The notes: generated by a model from the letters alone, not told the origin. A stretch of 16,487 nucleotides of DNA from Clostridiales bacterium (GCA_021200075.1 JAJQGZ010000003.1:1-16487), one strand, 5' to 3'. Positions 8,266 through 15,995 are shown, counted from the first letter of the stretch. Program-made: numbers and translations.

Positions 8266-9714
8266 TCAATTTTCACCCTTGCTTTTTTTCTTTAAGAATT
8301 TACCTAAAATAAGAGTGCAAAGTTCTTTTATCGGTTTATAGTTTACCGCCAGCATAGCGCAGACGAATATAATCTGGATTGCGTAGAGAATTACCGTGCT
8401 GCTTGTAAAATTATTTGTATACAGCATTGCCGTGCTTTGACAGACAAGCAATACCGTTTCAAGCAGAAGCATAGGTAAATTGTAGTTTATGCGGATATAT
8501 TTTTTGATATTGGCGCTTCTTGTTGCAAACACAACCAGGAATGCGCACACCGTGGCTATTGCCGCTCCGTTTGCTCCTATTGACGGAATTAAAATCAGAT
8601 TTAAAACAATATTTGTCATTGTACCGGACATCGCCGTTAGCAGGGACATCGTGGATTTTTTCTCCGCCATATACACTGACGCAAGGAAGTTTACAAGGCA
8701 GGAACATGTCGTTGCGATAATCAATATCGGCACAAATCTCCACGATTCGTAATAAGAATCCGCCACAAGAAGCTTTGTAAAGAATTGGCAAAAAAGTATA
8801 AGAGCGGACGCAATTGCAAATACCCCTCCGCTGTATACTCTGAATACTTTTGTGAAAAATTCGGCAACGCTGTCGCTGTCGTATTCGTCAACCGCCGAAA
8901 GCTGCCAAGCGTCAATAAATATCTGCGAAAAGAGTATTACAAAATTAGGTATTTTAGAGGCGGCTGTGTATAATCCGTTTGCAGAAGAACCGATGAAATA
9001 GGTTATCATATATCTGTCGGAAACATTTATTATCCACCACAAAATAACCGTCGGTATCAGCGGGACGCAGTATTTTAGCATTTGTGACGCTACGCCTTTT
9101 TTGAGTCCTCTCGGTTTCAGATATTTATAGAGCTTAACGGTGAGTGTGAGGAACAATACCGAGCAGGCGTCGGACGCAACTATCGCCAATATATATCCCG
9201 TTATTCCCCATTTAAAAACTGCGAGGAATACAAGCGTGAAAAGCAGTGTGGTAAGTGTTGCAATAATTCCGTCAATTGCGTAAATTTTGACATATCTGCT
9301 TCCTCTTACAAATTGCTGGCAAAGCTGCCTGAACCCCGATACAAGAACGAAAACGAGTATTAGCAAAATGTAATCCCCGAGGTGGAAATCGTTTATCTGA
9401 ATCAGACTTATGGGGTATGCAAAAAGCAGAAAAACGCAAAAGCCTGCCAGGGTTGTCCGCACGCCGGTTGTAAAAACATCTCTTTTATCCACGGCTTTGT
9501 CGAGCGAAAAGCGAAGTGCCGCACTGTTTACCTGCAATGTCACAATCGGGATGAGTACATTTACCGTTTGCTGAATTAAATCGGCGGAGCCGTAATCCGC
9601 CGTAGTCATCATTCTGGGGACAAACGGCATTAAAAGAAACGACAGCGCTTTTGATGAAAAAGTGCCTATAGCGAATATTATTGTATTTGACGCTAACTTT
9701 TTGTATTTATCCAT
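8266..9714 (-). CDS. Polysaccharide/oligosaccharide flippase (MOP/MATE superfamily)
   Basis: This 482-residue protein is almost wholly hydrophobic, with roughly 12 to 14 membrane segments spread over its length. The N-terminus (SNTIIFAIGTFSSKALSFLL then MPFVPRMMTTADYG) is typical of Wzx-like flippases of the polysaccharide biosynthesis family, which move lipid-linked glycans across the membrane. The C-terminus ends in a basic stretch, KFLKKKSKGEN. GGAG lies about seven bases before the ATG. It is the last gene after proB, proA and the DUF5050-like gene, 89 bases beyond the latter. No glycosyltransferases lie next to it, so its substrate cannot be inferred; a cell-surface glycan is a guess. 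No clear terminator follows before the glgP promoter. Confidence 0.85.
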   Translation of the reverse strand: MDKYKKLASNTIIFAIGTFSSKALSFLLMPFVPRMMTTADYGSADLIQQTVNVLIPIVTLQVNSAALRFSLDKAVDKRDVFTTGVRTTLAGFCVFLLFAYPISLIQINDFHLGDYILLILVFVLVSGFRQLCQQFVRGSRYVKIYAIDGIIATLTTLLFTLVFLAVFKWGITGYILAIVASDACSVLFLTLTVKLYKYLKPRGLKKGVASQMLKYCVPLIPTVILWWIINVSDRYMITYFIGSSANGLYTAASKIPNFVILFSQIFIDAWQLSAVDEYDSDSVAEFFTKVFRVYSGGVFAIASALILFCQFFTKLLVADSYYESWRFVPILIIATTCSCLVNFLASVYMAEKKSTMSLLTAMSGTMTNIVLNLILIPSIGANGAAIATVCAFLVVFATRSANIKKYIRINYNLPMLLLETVLLVCQSTAMLYTNNFTSSTVILYAIQIIFVCAMLAVNYKPIKELCTLILGKFLKKKSKGEN

Positions 9715-9772
9715 TCACTTTCTCCGTTTCTTTTATTATTTGCCGTGTAAATTGATTATGTTTTTTGAATAT

Positions 9773-9790
9773 CTGTTTTGTACAAAACAG
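9773..9790. promoter_or_regulatory. Perfect 18-bp palindrome between DUF5050-like gene and flippase gene
   Basis: CTGTTTTGTACAAAACAG is a perfect palindrome with 9-bp arms and no spacer. It lies in the 89-base gap, 13 bases beyond the stop of the DUF5050-like gene and about 60 bases before the flippase start. The lack of a loop argues for a dimeric DNA-binding protein site rather than a terminator. I see no matching promoter boxes close by. Confidence 0.4.
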
Positions 9791-9803
9791 CCGAGATGTT
9801 AAA

Positions 9804-11105
9804 TCAGTCCTTGTATTTAAGCTTTCCGTCGCTGAAAACGAGCGTGTTTTCGCTTGATGCAGAGGTGTAAATACAGCTTCCGTTAAGAATATTGTCTCCG
9901 CCGTCCGTCTTTTTACCACAGAGGAAAACATATTGATAGCCGTAACCGACCCCGAGCGTATTGCCGTCTTCAACTCCACCTACGCTCACCATAACTTTTT
10001 CGCTCATCGAATTCATATTGATTTCGTTTGCGGTAACGGTATCTCCGTCAATGCTTGTGTAATAAAGTCTGTTTGTGTAAATTACCGGATAGTCCTCGAT
10101 ACTGCAATTTTCCGCAAGGGTTACAATATTTTCAGAGCCGAATTTTTGACGGCAGAGGTTATATGTTCCGTCGTCTTGCTTTTGGTAATAATACATAAAT
10201 CCGTATTCAAGCTCAAGGTTCAAAATCTCGTCGCCGAGAGTGCCGTCCCTAAAACGCAGTGTCTCTCCGCCGTCAACGCTGATAGTGAGGTACTCGTAAT
10301 AATCGTCATCGGCATTGTACTCGGTAAAGAATATTCTCGAAAGGGATATTCCGGCAAATGTAACCGTCTTGTTCGTCGGCGCAGTGTAAAGCGTTTTTCC
10401 GTCAAAATCCTCAACGGTTACATATCCGACCGTATTATCGGTTCCTATGCAGTAAATTTTATTGTTATATAAATACGCAAAAGAGATATTTTCGGCAATT
10501 TGGGTAATATCTCCGCCGCTTGCCGAGCATCTGCAAAGGGCGTTGCTGTCGGTATCTACAAAATAAATATACCCGTCAAGTATGTTGAGGTATTTGAAAT
10601 TATAGCTGTCAACCTTAACCTTGCTGTTCGTCTCCTCGTTTGGCTCAAAGCGATAAATTCCCTTGCCTGGGATACTGTAAAAGATATATGAGAAGCTGTA
10701 TGTAACCGCACCGCTTGTTTTGTTGAGCAGATTGCCGATTTGATTCCCCTGCAAAGAGGTATCAAAATCAAAGTCGGAAAATTCAACATAGTCGTACTCG
10801 GCGTTTTGAATAATGTGCTGAGTGGTTGTAGGCTCGGTAGTGGTTTGCGTTTGGGTTGCAGTGGTGGTTGTGGTTTTGCCGAGAATGTCCTCGTTTACAA
10901 TTTCAACAACCTGCTGTACTCCGTCGCCGTCAATCAGCGTTGAAAAATCAAAATCCGGATTGCATATTTTTATTGTGATAACAAATGCCGCAAGCACAAT
11001 AATAACAATGGTGAGGAATATCAAAAATTTTTTCCTCGCTTTTTTGCGTTTGCGTTTTCGTTGCCTTTTTCTCCTTAGCTTTTGCCTTTCCTTTTCATCA
11101 ATCAT
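9804..11105 (-). CDS. Membrane-anchored DUF5050-like beta-propeller protein
   Basis: The 433-residue protein has three parts. Residues 1-26 are an extremely basic cytosolic head (17 or so Arg/Lys). Residues about 27-47 form a single membrane helix, FLIFLTIVIIVLAAFVITI. A Thr-rich linker (about 77-96) then leads to an extracellular domain of repeated short beta units such as GYIYFVDTDSNALCRCSASGGDI and NKIYCIGTDNTVGYV (residues split here from the full run). Such repeats are seen in DUF5050 proteins, which resemble YWTD-type beta-propellers. This indicates a type II membrane protein with a wall-facing sensor or binding domain; no ligand is known. Its ATG overlaps the proA stop as ATGA (11102-11105), so it is translated together with proA. 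Confidence 0.75.
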   Translation of the reverse strand: MIDEKERQKLRRKRQRKRKRKKARKKFLIFLTIVIIVLAAFVITIKICNPDFDFSTLIDGDGVQQVVEIVNEDILGKTTTTTATQTQTTTEPTTTQHIIQNAEYDYVEFSDFDFDTSLQGNQIGNLLNKTSGAVTYSFSYIFYSIPGKGIYRFEPNEETNSKVKVDSYNFKYLNILDGYIYFVDTDSNALCRCSASGGDITQIAENISFAYLYNNKIYCIGTDNTVGYVTVEDFDGKTLYTAPTNKTVTFAGISLSRIFFTEYNADDDYYEYLTISVDGGETLRFRDGTLGDEILNLELEYGFMYYYQKQDDGTYNLCRQKFGSENIVTLAENCSIEDYPVIYTNRLYYTSIDGDTVTANEINMNSMSEKVMVSVGGVEDGNTLGVGYGYQYVFLCGKKTDGGDNILNGSCIYTSASSENTLVFSDGKLKYKD

Positions 11106-12340
11106 CTGATTTGTCCGTCTCCGAAAATCAAGTATTTTGTGGTGGTCAGCTCACGCAGTCCCATAGGGCCTCTTGCGTGGAGTTTTTGCGTGGATATTCC
11201 TATTTCCGCTCCGAGTCCGAATTCACCGCCGTCGGTAAATCTTGTGGATGCGTTGTGGTAAACAGAGGATGAATCTATGCGCTTCATAAATTCCTCGGCG
11301 TTTTCCTTATTTTCCGTAATAATGGCTTCGGAATGGCCTGTTGAATATTTGTTTATGTGCTTTATCGCCTCGTCAAGGCTGTCAACGGTTTTTACGCTGA
11401 TTATATAGTCGAGGTATTCCGTGCCGAAATCTTCCTCACTTGCATCATCAATGTCTGGGCATACCGCTTTCGTTCTTTCGTCGCCCTTTATCTGAACATT
11501 CATTTCGTCTAGCTTTGCCTTAATTGCAGGCAGAGCCTTGTCAATTATGCTGCTGTGAATAACCAGACTTTCACAGGCGTTGCATACGCTTATTCTCTGC
11601 GTTTTTGCATTGAATATTATATCCGCCGCCATTTGAATATCCGCCGTTTCGTCAACATAAATATGGCAGTTGCCGGAGCCTGTTTCTATAACGGGAACCG
11701 TGGAGTTTTCCACCACCGCTTTGATAAGCCCCTTGCTTCCTCTCGGAATAAGGCAGTCGAGATAATCCTTCATTTGCATAAGTTTGGTTGAAGATTCTCT
11801 CGTCGTATCGTGTACAAGCTGAACGGCATTCTCGTCAATTCCGGATTCCTTTATCGCTTTTCTCATAATATCCGATATTGCGATATTGGAGTTGATTGCT
11901 TCCTTGCCGCCTCTCAGGATAACGGCGTTTCCACTTTTAAGGCAAAGGACTGCGGCGTCGGCGGTTACATTCGGCCTTGCCTCATATATAATTCCGATAA
12001 CGCCCATAGCACAGCTTACTTTTTTTATAACAAGTCCGTTGGGTCTTGTTACGGTGTCAAGCACAATATCGCACGGGTCGTCAAGTCGGGATACCTGTAT
12101 ACAGCCGTCTGCCATATCCTTTATACGCTGTTCGTTTAGCATAAGCCTGTCGAGCAGTCCGCTTGAAAGACCTGCTTTTTCGCCGTTTTCCAAATCAATT
12201 TTGTTGGCGTCTATAATTTTTTGGGCATTGTCAATCAGTGCCTTGCTTATGTTTTTAAGCGCCTTGTTTTTCATCTTTGTGTCTGCACAGGCAAGGCTTT
12301 GTGCCGCCGCTTTGGCGTTGATTCCGAGTTGTTCAAGCAT
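11102..12340 (-). CDS. proA: Glutamate-5-semialdehyde dehydrogenase (gamma-glutamyl phosphate reductase)
   Basis: ProA reduces gamma-glutamyl phosphate with NADPH to glutamate-5-semialdehyde, the second step of proline synthesis. The 412 residues match the usual length. Seen motifs are GVIGIIYEARPNVTADAA (113-130), the Gly-rich LIPRGSKGLI (197-206), ETGSGNCHIYVD (219-230), and SVCNACESL (251-259), whose first Cys (253) is the expected catalytic residue. The end contains LHARGPMGLRELTTTKY, a family signature. AAAGGA lies about nine bases before the ATG. It follows proB by 64 bases and overlaps the next gene by four. It appears complete. Confidence 0.96.
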   Translation of the reverse strand: MLEQLGINAKAAAQSLACADTKMKNKALKNISKALIDNAQKIIDANKIDLENGEKAGLSSGLLDRLMLNEQRIKDMADGCIQVSRLDDPCDIVLDTVTRPNGLVIKKVSCAMGVIGIIYEARPNVTADAAVLCLKSGNAVILRGGKEAINSNIAISDIMRKAIKESGIDENAVQLVHDTTRESSTKLMQMKDYLDCLIPRGSKGLIKAVVENSTVPVIETGSGNCHIYVDETADIQMAADIIFNAKTQRISVCNACESLVIHSSIIDKALPAIKAKLDEMNVQIKGDERTKAVCPDIDDASEEDFGTEYLDYIISVKTVDSLDEAIKHINKYSTGHSEAIITENKENAEEFMKRIDSSSVYHNASTRFTDGGEFGLGAEIGISTQKLHARGPMGLRELTTTKYLIFGDGQIR

Positions 12341-12404
12341 AGTATCGTTCCTTTCAGTTATATGGTTGTTATATGTGTTCCTTTAAAAAAGCTTTAATTT
12401 ATTT

Positions 12405-13193
12405 TTATTTTTTTGCCGCTTCAAAGTAAGTTCCTATATTTTCCCCTGCCAATACCTTATATATTGATGTCGGCTTTTCACCGTTCATAATAACCGTCGG
12501 TATTCCAGCGGATACGGCAATGTCTGCGGCTTTTAATTTCGTGTAAAATCCTCCGGTGCCGTTTTCACCCGCACAGCCTGCGGTGCAAAGTATATTGTCG
12601 TCAATTTTCTCCACCCGTGAAATCAGCTTTGCGTCTGCATTTTCTCTTGGGTTATCATCGTAAAGCCCGTCCGTGTCCGTTAGCATAATCAGCATATCCG
12701 CATTTATCAGCTTTGCGATTGAAGCGCTCAGGCAGTCGTTATCGCCGTTTAAAAGCTCGGCAACATAGACGGAGTCGTTTTCATTTATTATCGGCAGTGC
12801 GCAATAATTGAGTATCTGATTGAACGTATCGAGCAAATGCTTTTTTTCAAGCGGATTGTCAAGATTGTCCGCCGTTACCAAAAGCTGGCTTACCGTAACG
12901 CTGTATTCGGAAAACAGCTTGTCGTACAAAAACATCAGTTCGCATTGACCCACGGCGGCGCACGCCTGTAAATCCGCCGTTGTATCAGGTTTTGACAAAA
13001 GCCCCAGTTTCGCCGCACCCACCGCAATAGCTCCGCTTGATACAAGCGCTATCTCGTGACCTTCGTTTTTTAAATCCGACAGTACTGACACCAGCTTTGC
13101 CATTCTTGCAATATTCGTTTTGCCTGTTGCGTGGGTCAGGGTTGATGTCCCCACTTTTACTACTATTCTCTTCTTTCCTTCAACCTTGGGCAT
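12405..13193 (-). CDS. proB: Glutamate 5-kinase, short form without PUA domain
   Basis: ProB phosphorylates glutamate with ATP to gamma-glutamyl phosphate, the first and normally feedback-controlled step of proline synthesis. The 262 residues form only the amino-acid-kinase domain: RIVVKVGTSTLT at the start, LVSSGAIAVGAAKLG, PIINENDSV and MLTDTDGLYDDNPREN, with GTGGFYTKLKAADIA near the end. The PUA domain of the about 370-residue E. coli enzyme is absent, as in many Gram-positive enzymes. GGAGAG lies nine bases before the ATG. It leads the proBA-DUF5050-flippase unit and has a recognisable promoter in the divergent region with ypeB. Confidence 0.94.
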   Translation of the reverse strand: MPKVEGKKRIVVKVGTSTLTHATGKTNIARMAKLVSVLSDLKNEGHEIALVSSGAIAVGAAKLGLLSKPDTTADLQACAAVGQCELMFLYDKLFSEYSVTVSQLLVTADNLDNPLEKKHLLDTFNQILNYCALPIINENDSVYVAELLNGDNDCLSASIAKLINADMLIMLTDTDGLYDDNPRENADAKLISRVEKIDDNILCTAGCAGENGTGGFYTKLKAADIAVSAGIPTVIMNGEKPTSIYKVLAGENIGTYFEAAKK

Positions 13194-13218
13194 AGTGTTA
13201 AACTCTCCGTATATCCGG

Positions 13219-13232
13219 CGGTTTGCAAACCG
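13219..13232. promoter_or_regulatory. 14-bp perfect palindrome in the proB leader
   Basis: CGGTTTGCAAACCG is a perfect palindrome 26 bases before the proB ATG, just ahead of its ribosome site. It could be an operator or a small RNA hairpin that affects translation. No T run follows. Confidence 0.35.
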
Positions 13233-13259
13233 TATTTTTCAGTAATAACATAATCAAAA

Positions 13260-13280
13260 TGTAATTAATATTAAATTACA
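13260..13280. promoter_or_regulatory. Inverted repeat just downstream of the proB promoter (candidate operator)
   Basis: TGTAATT (13260-13266) and AATTACA (13274-13280) are perfect 7-bp arms around a 7-base AT-rich spacer. The site lies at the predicted proB start point. A near copy of one arm with flank, TTAATTACAA (13301-13310), lies between the proB -35 and -10 boxes. The pair suggests a repressor that binds both sites. It does not match an ARG box well. Confidence 0.4.
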
Positions 13281-13289
13281 GCAATAAAC

Positions 13290-13318
13290 ATTATATCATA
13301 TTAATTACAACAGTTAAA
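13290..13318 (-). promoter_or_regulatory. Sigma-A promoter of proB, extended -10
   Basis: On the minus strand the -10 box is a perfect TATAAT (13290-13295) preceded by TGA, giving an extended TGN -10 element. A weak -35 box TTTAAC (13313-13318) lies 17 bases upstream. The start would fall near 13283, leaving a leader of about 90 bases, too short for a T-box. Confidence 0.65.
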
Positions 13319-13366
13319 CATTTTTTGAATGTTTTTTAAATTTCGGTAAAAAATAAGCTTGAAAAT

Positions 13367-13412
13367 CCGATTAAATCATCAAAGAGTTTTAAATTATAAA
13401 GGCTTTAATCGG
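13367..13412 (+). repeat. 9-bp inverted repeat in the ypeB leader
   Basis: CCGATTAAA (13367-13375) and TTTAATCGG (13404-13412) are perfect inverted arms separated by 28 AT-rich bases, ending 17 bases before the GGAGG of ypeB. It may be an RNA stem or a two-part protein site. No T run follows, so termination is unlikely. Confidence 0.3.
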
Positions 13413-13442
13413 TGCGTTCTCAAAACTGCGGAGGTAATGCTA

Positions 13443-14767
13443 ATGACTAAAAGAGGATATATCAGGCTGTTTTCATATGCGCTGACCTTTACGCTTGTTC
13501 TTACAGGATATGCGATAGCGAATATGAATGCGGCAAACGCATACAAGGCTCGGCTTGAAAATTCGTATCAGCAAAGCCTAAACGAGCTTTCGGAAGACCT
13601 TGATTCAATAGAAACCAATCTTACAAAAAGCATATATTCAAATTCGGATAAAATGCTTGCTCAAATAAGCCGTGACCTTTATTCGGAATGTACGAGTGCC
13701 AAGGACGCTCTTTCCCGTCTACCGACCGAGCAAATGAATTTAAGCTCGACCTATAAATTTATAAGTCAGGCTGGCGACTATGTCTCATATCTTGCCAAAA
13801 AGCTTGCTTCGGGCGAGGATATAACCGACGAGGAGCATAATAATTTGAATACTCTGCTCGGCTATGCCAAAAAGCTGAACGATTCGGTCGATTCGATGGT
13901 GGCAATATGCAATAACGGTGGCAAAATAACCGCAAGCAATGTCAAGGCGGAGAATGTCAGCGTCAATTCTCTATCAACGGATATGACTTCTGCCGAGGAC
14001 ACATTCGGCGATTATCCCACTCTTTTGTACGACGGGCCGTTTGCCGACGCAGTGCTTAACAAGGGATCCTCGCTTCTTAAAAACGAAAAGGAGATAAGCA
14101 AGGAAACGGCAAGAGAAAGGGCGGCGAAAGCTCTTTCCTGCGGCGAAAACGAGCTGAGCTTTGAGAATGAGGAAAATTCCACGGTGGAATGTTATGTCTT
14201 TAATTACGGTCAGCGAACAATCGGCATAACTAAAAATGGCGGATATGTTTCGCATATTCTTTACAGCGGCAAGACAACTCAGACCTCAACGGATGCCGCA
14301 GACGCAGTTAAAACAGCCGGCGAATATCTCGAATCTGTCGGCTATAAAAATATGAGCGAAACCTATTATATGACCAACAACAATATTTGCGTAATAAATT
14401 TTGCCTATAAAAAAGCGGCATGACCTATTATACGGATTTGATAAAGGTAGGCGTTTCACTCAATGACGGTAGCGTGGTTTCCCTTGAAGCCGAGGGATAT
14501 TTGATGAACCATACAAACAGAAACGGCTTTTCGTCCGATATAAAAAAATCCGACGCTCAAAAAAATATAAGCCCGTATTTAACCGTTCTCGACAGCAAAA
14601 AATGCGTCATTCCCAAGGACGACGGTACCGAAGTGCAGTGCTATGAATTTCACTGCGAAAGCAACGAGACAAACGAGGAAACGCTTATTTATGTAAATGC
14701 CGAAACAGGTGTTGAGGAGGATACAATGATACTCCTTTATTCCGACGGCGGAACGCTTACAAAGTAA
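13443..14767 (+). CDS. ypeB: Spore germination protein YpeB, one apparent frameshift
   Basis: YpeB is a spore protein needed in Bacillus for the localisation and stability of the cortex-lytic enzyme SleB. The start MTKRGYIRLF at 13443 is chosen because GGAGG (13430-13434) is 8 bases upstream. Residues about 8-26 form a membrane anchor, followed by a helical domain and then PepSY-type repeats (ETARERAAKALS, then VEC-YVFNYG; later YTDLIKVGVSL and VEEDTMILLY). The first frame ends at TGA 14421-14423 after INFAYKKAA, and the rest (TYYTDLIKVGV to the stop at 14767) is one frame back. Adding one A to the A6 run 14409-14414 restores a single protein of 441 residues, close to the about 450 of Bacillus YpeB. 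No sleB is beside it. A sequencing error is the simplest explanation. Confidence 0.88.
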
Positions 14768-14830
14768 AATAAATTAATTGTATAAAAAGATAAATATCGG
14801 TAATCATATTACAGAAAGGAAGTATTCTTT

Positions 14831-15125
14831 ATGAAAAGTAAAATTTTAACTTTTGCAATGGTATTGGCGGTTATTGCAACCGTGTTTATGGGCTGTTCAA
14901 ACGATACCGACGATACGGATACAAGCACTTCCGACACCTCGGTTTCCGACACTTCGTCAGCCGATACTTCAACAACGGATTCCGTAAGCGAAGCGGCGAG
15001 CGATGTCAGCGATAATGCGGATAATGTTGCCGACGATTTGGCAGACGGTGTTGACGATGTTGCCGACGGAGTAGGGGGACGCTGTTGACGAAGCGGGCGA
15101 CGCCGTATCCGATGCGGTTGATTAA
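14831..15125 (+). CDS. Small Asp/Ser/Thr-rich lipoprotein, one apparent frameshift
   Basis: The gene encodes a signal peptide (KILTFAMVLAVIATVFMGC) with a lipid-attachment Cys22; the residues before it, F-M-G, are a loose form of the lipobox. After it comes a Ser/Thr/Asp-rich stretch and then a repeating pattern of Asp and small hydrophobic residues (NVADDLADGVDDVADGVG). The frame as given stops at 15086-15088, but removing one G from the G5 run 15074-15078 continues the same pattern, DAVDEAGDAVSDAVD, to TAA 15123-15125, giving 97 residues. That continuation makes a false extra G very likely. AAAGGA lies 10 bases before the ATG. It is 63 bases after ypeB with no terminator between, so it may be co-expressed. 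No function is known. Confidence 0.75.
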
Positions 15126-15160
15126 AGAAGCGATAAGATAAAAATTGAATAAAGTCCTGA

Positions 15161-15210
15161 AAAAAGCAGAACAGCTTGCTGAGTTTAATTTGGCTCTGTT
15201 TTGCCTTTTG
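15161..15210. terminator. Bidirectional terminator between lipoprotein and SDR genes
   Basis: GCAGAACAG (15166-15174) pairs with CTGTTTTGC (15196-15204), nine pairs with one G-T, around a 21-base loop. The minus-strand copy runs into TTTTTT (15165-15160), and the plus-strand copy into CTTTTGATTTTTA. It sits between two converging genes. Confidence 0.6.
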
Positions 15211-15214
15211 ATTT

Positions 15215-15889
15215 TTATACCATACCGCCGTTTACTCCGAGTATCTGACCGGTGATGTATCTGTTTTGAGCAAGGAAAAAAACGGCGTCTGCAATCTCCT
15301 CCGGCTCTGCAAGCCTGCCGAGAGGTACCTCCGCTTCAAGCTCCTTTTTGTCAAACATGTTGTTCATTCTTGTATCGGTTATTCCCGGGCATACGCAGTT
15401 TACGGTTATATTGCTCGGGGCAAGTTCCTGCGCCAGCGCTTTGGTCAGCCCTATCACCGCCGCCTTGCTCATTGAATATGCCACCTCGCAGGATGCGCCT
15501 GTTTGCCCACATATCGAGGATATATTTACAATGCTTCCGCTGTGACGGCGAAGCATATTTTTTGCGGCTTCCTTTGCGCAGAAAAAATACGACCTTGCGT
15601 TAATATACATCAGTGCGTCGTATTCGTCCTGCTCGGTGTCGTTTATTTGCTTTATCAGGCTTACTCCGGCATTATTCACAAGCACATCAATATCACCGAT
15701 TTTGCGAAACAGTGATTCGATTTCATCCACATTTTCCAAATTGCATTTAATCGCCGTAACACCGTCAAAATCAGGCTCGGTTTCGTTTTTTGTGATGAAG
15801 ATATCAAACCCTTTTTCGCAAAACAGCTTTGCGCATGCCTTGCCGATACCGGTTGCTCCTCCGGTTATCAATATCTTTTTCATATTCAT
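15215..15889 (-). CDS. Short-chain dehydrogenase/reductase, FabG-like
   Basis: This classical SDR of 224 residues (from ATG 15889) uses NAD(P)H to reduce or oxidise a carbonyl or alcohol. Visible are the cofactor loop TGGATGIG, the NNAG motif in VLVNNAGVS, the catalytic Ser in NISSICGQ, the YSMSK catalytic Tyr and Lys, and the PGITDTRM segment after strand six. Family members of this shape include FabG (3-oxoacyl-ACP reductase) and YmfI, which takes part in elongation factor P modification; no fab genes lie beside it, so the substrate is open. No Shine-Dalgarno is seen at the start, but the ATG overlaps the stop of a possible 15-codon leader ORF as ATGA. A later ATG at 15883 is possible. Confidence 0.85.
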   Translation of the reverse strand: MNMKKILITGGATGIGKACAKLFCEKGFDIFITKNETEPDFDGVTAIKCNLENVDEIESLFRKIGDIDVLVNNAGVSLIKQINDTEQDEYDALMYINARSYFFCAKEAAKNMLRRHSGSIVNISSICGQTGASCEVAYSMSKAAVIGLTKALAQELAPSNITVNCVCPGITDTRMNNMFDKKELEAEVPLGRLAEPEEIADAVFFLAQNRYITGQILGVNGGMV

Positions 15890-15933
15890 TTTCGTCGGTT
15901 GCACGCATTATTTGCGATTGCGTAACCGCCCAC
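15886..15933 (-). CDS. Possible 15-codon leader ORF coupled to the SDR gene
   Basis: A GTG at 15933 follows AGGA by four bases and opens a 15-codon frame reading VGGYAIANNACNRRK. Its TGA stop (15886-15888) overlaps the SDR ATG at 15889. Because the SDR has no ribosome site of its own, translation might restart from this leader. A chance frame this short is quite possible. Confidence 0.35.
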   Translation of the reverse strand: MGGYAIANNACNRRK

Positions 15934-15966
15934 GCTTTCCTGTTATTTTTGTTTAATCAATTATTT

Positions 15967-15995
15967 ATTTTAGCATAAAGCCTATAACAAATCAA
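15967..15995 (-). promoter_or_regulatory. Sigma-A promoter of the SDR gene
   Basis: On the minus strand, a -35 box TTGATT (15990-15995) and a -10 box TAAAAT (15967-15972) are separated by 17 bases, with TGC just ahead of the -10 (extended -10). The start would be near 15960, giving a leader of about 70 bases that contains the possible short ORF. Confidence 0.65.

Noticed and set aside
13194..13290. T-box or other riboswitch ahead of proB
   Set aside because: The leader is only about 90 bases, and no T-box sequence or terminator is visible.
14407..14423. Programmed frameshifting in ypeB at the A6 run
   Set aside because: The heptamer A-AAA-AAG is not in phase with the reading frame for a -1 slip, and similar breaks occur elsewhere in the window, so an assembly error is simpler.
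14780..14811. Sigma-G-like boxes GTATA and CATATTA ahead of the lipoprotein gene
   Set aside because: Spacing is 20 bases instead of about 17-18, and the start would fall on the ribosome site.
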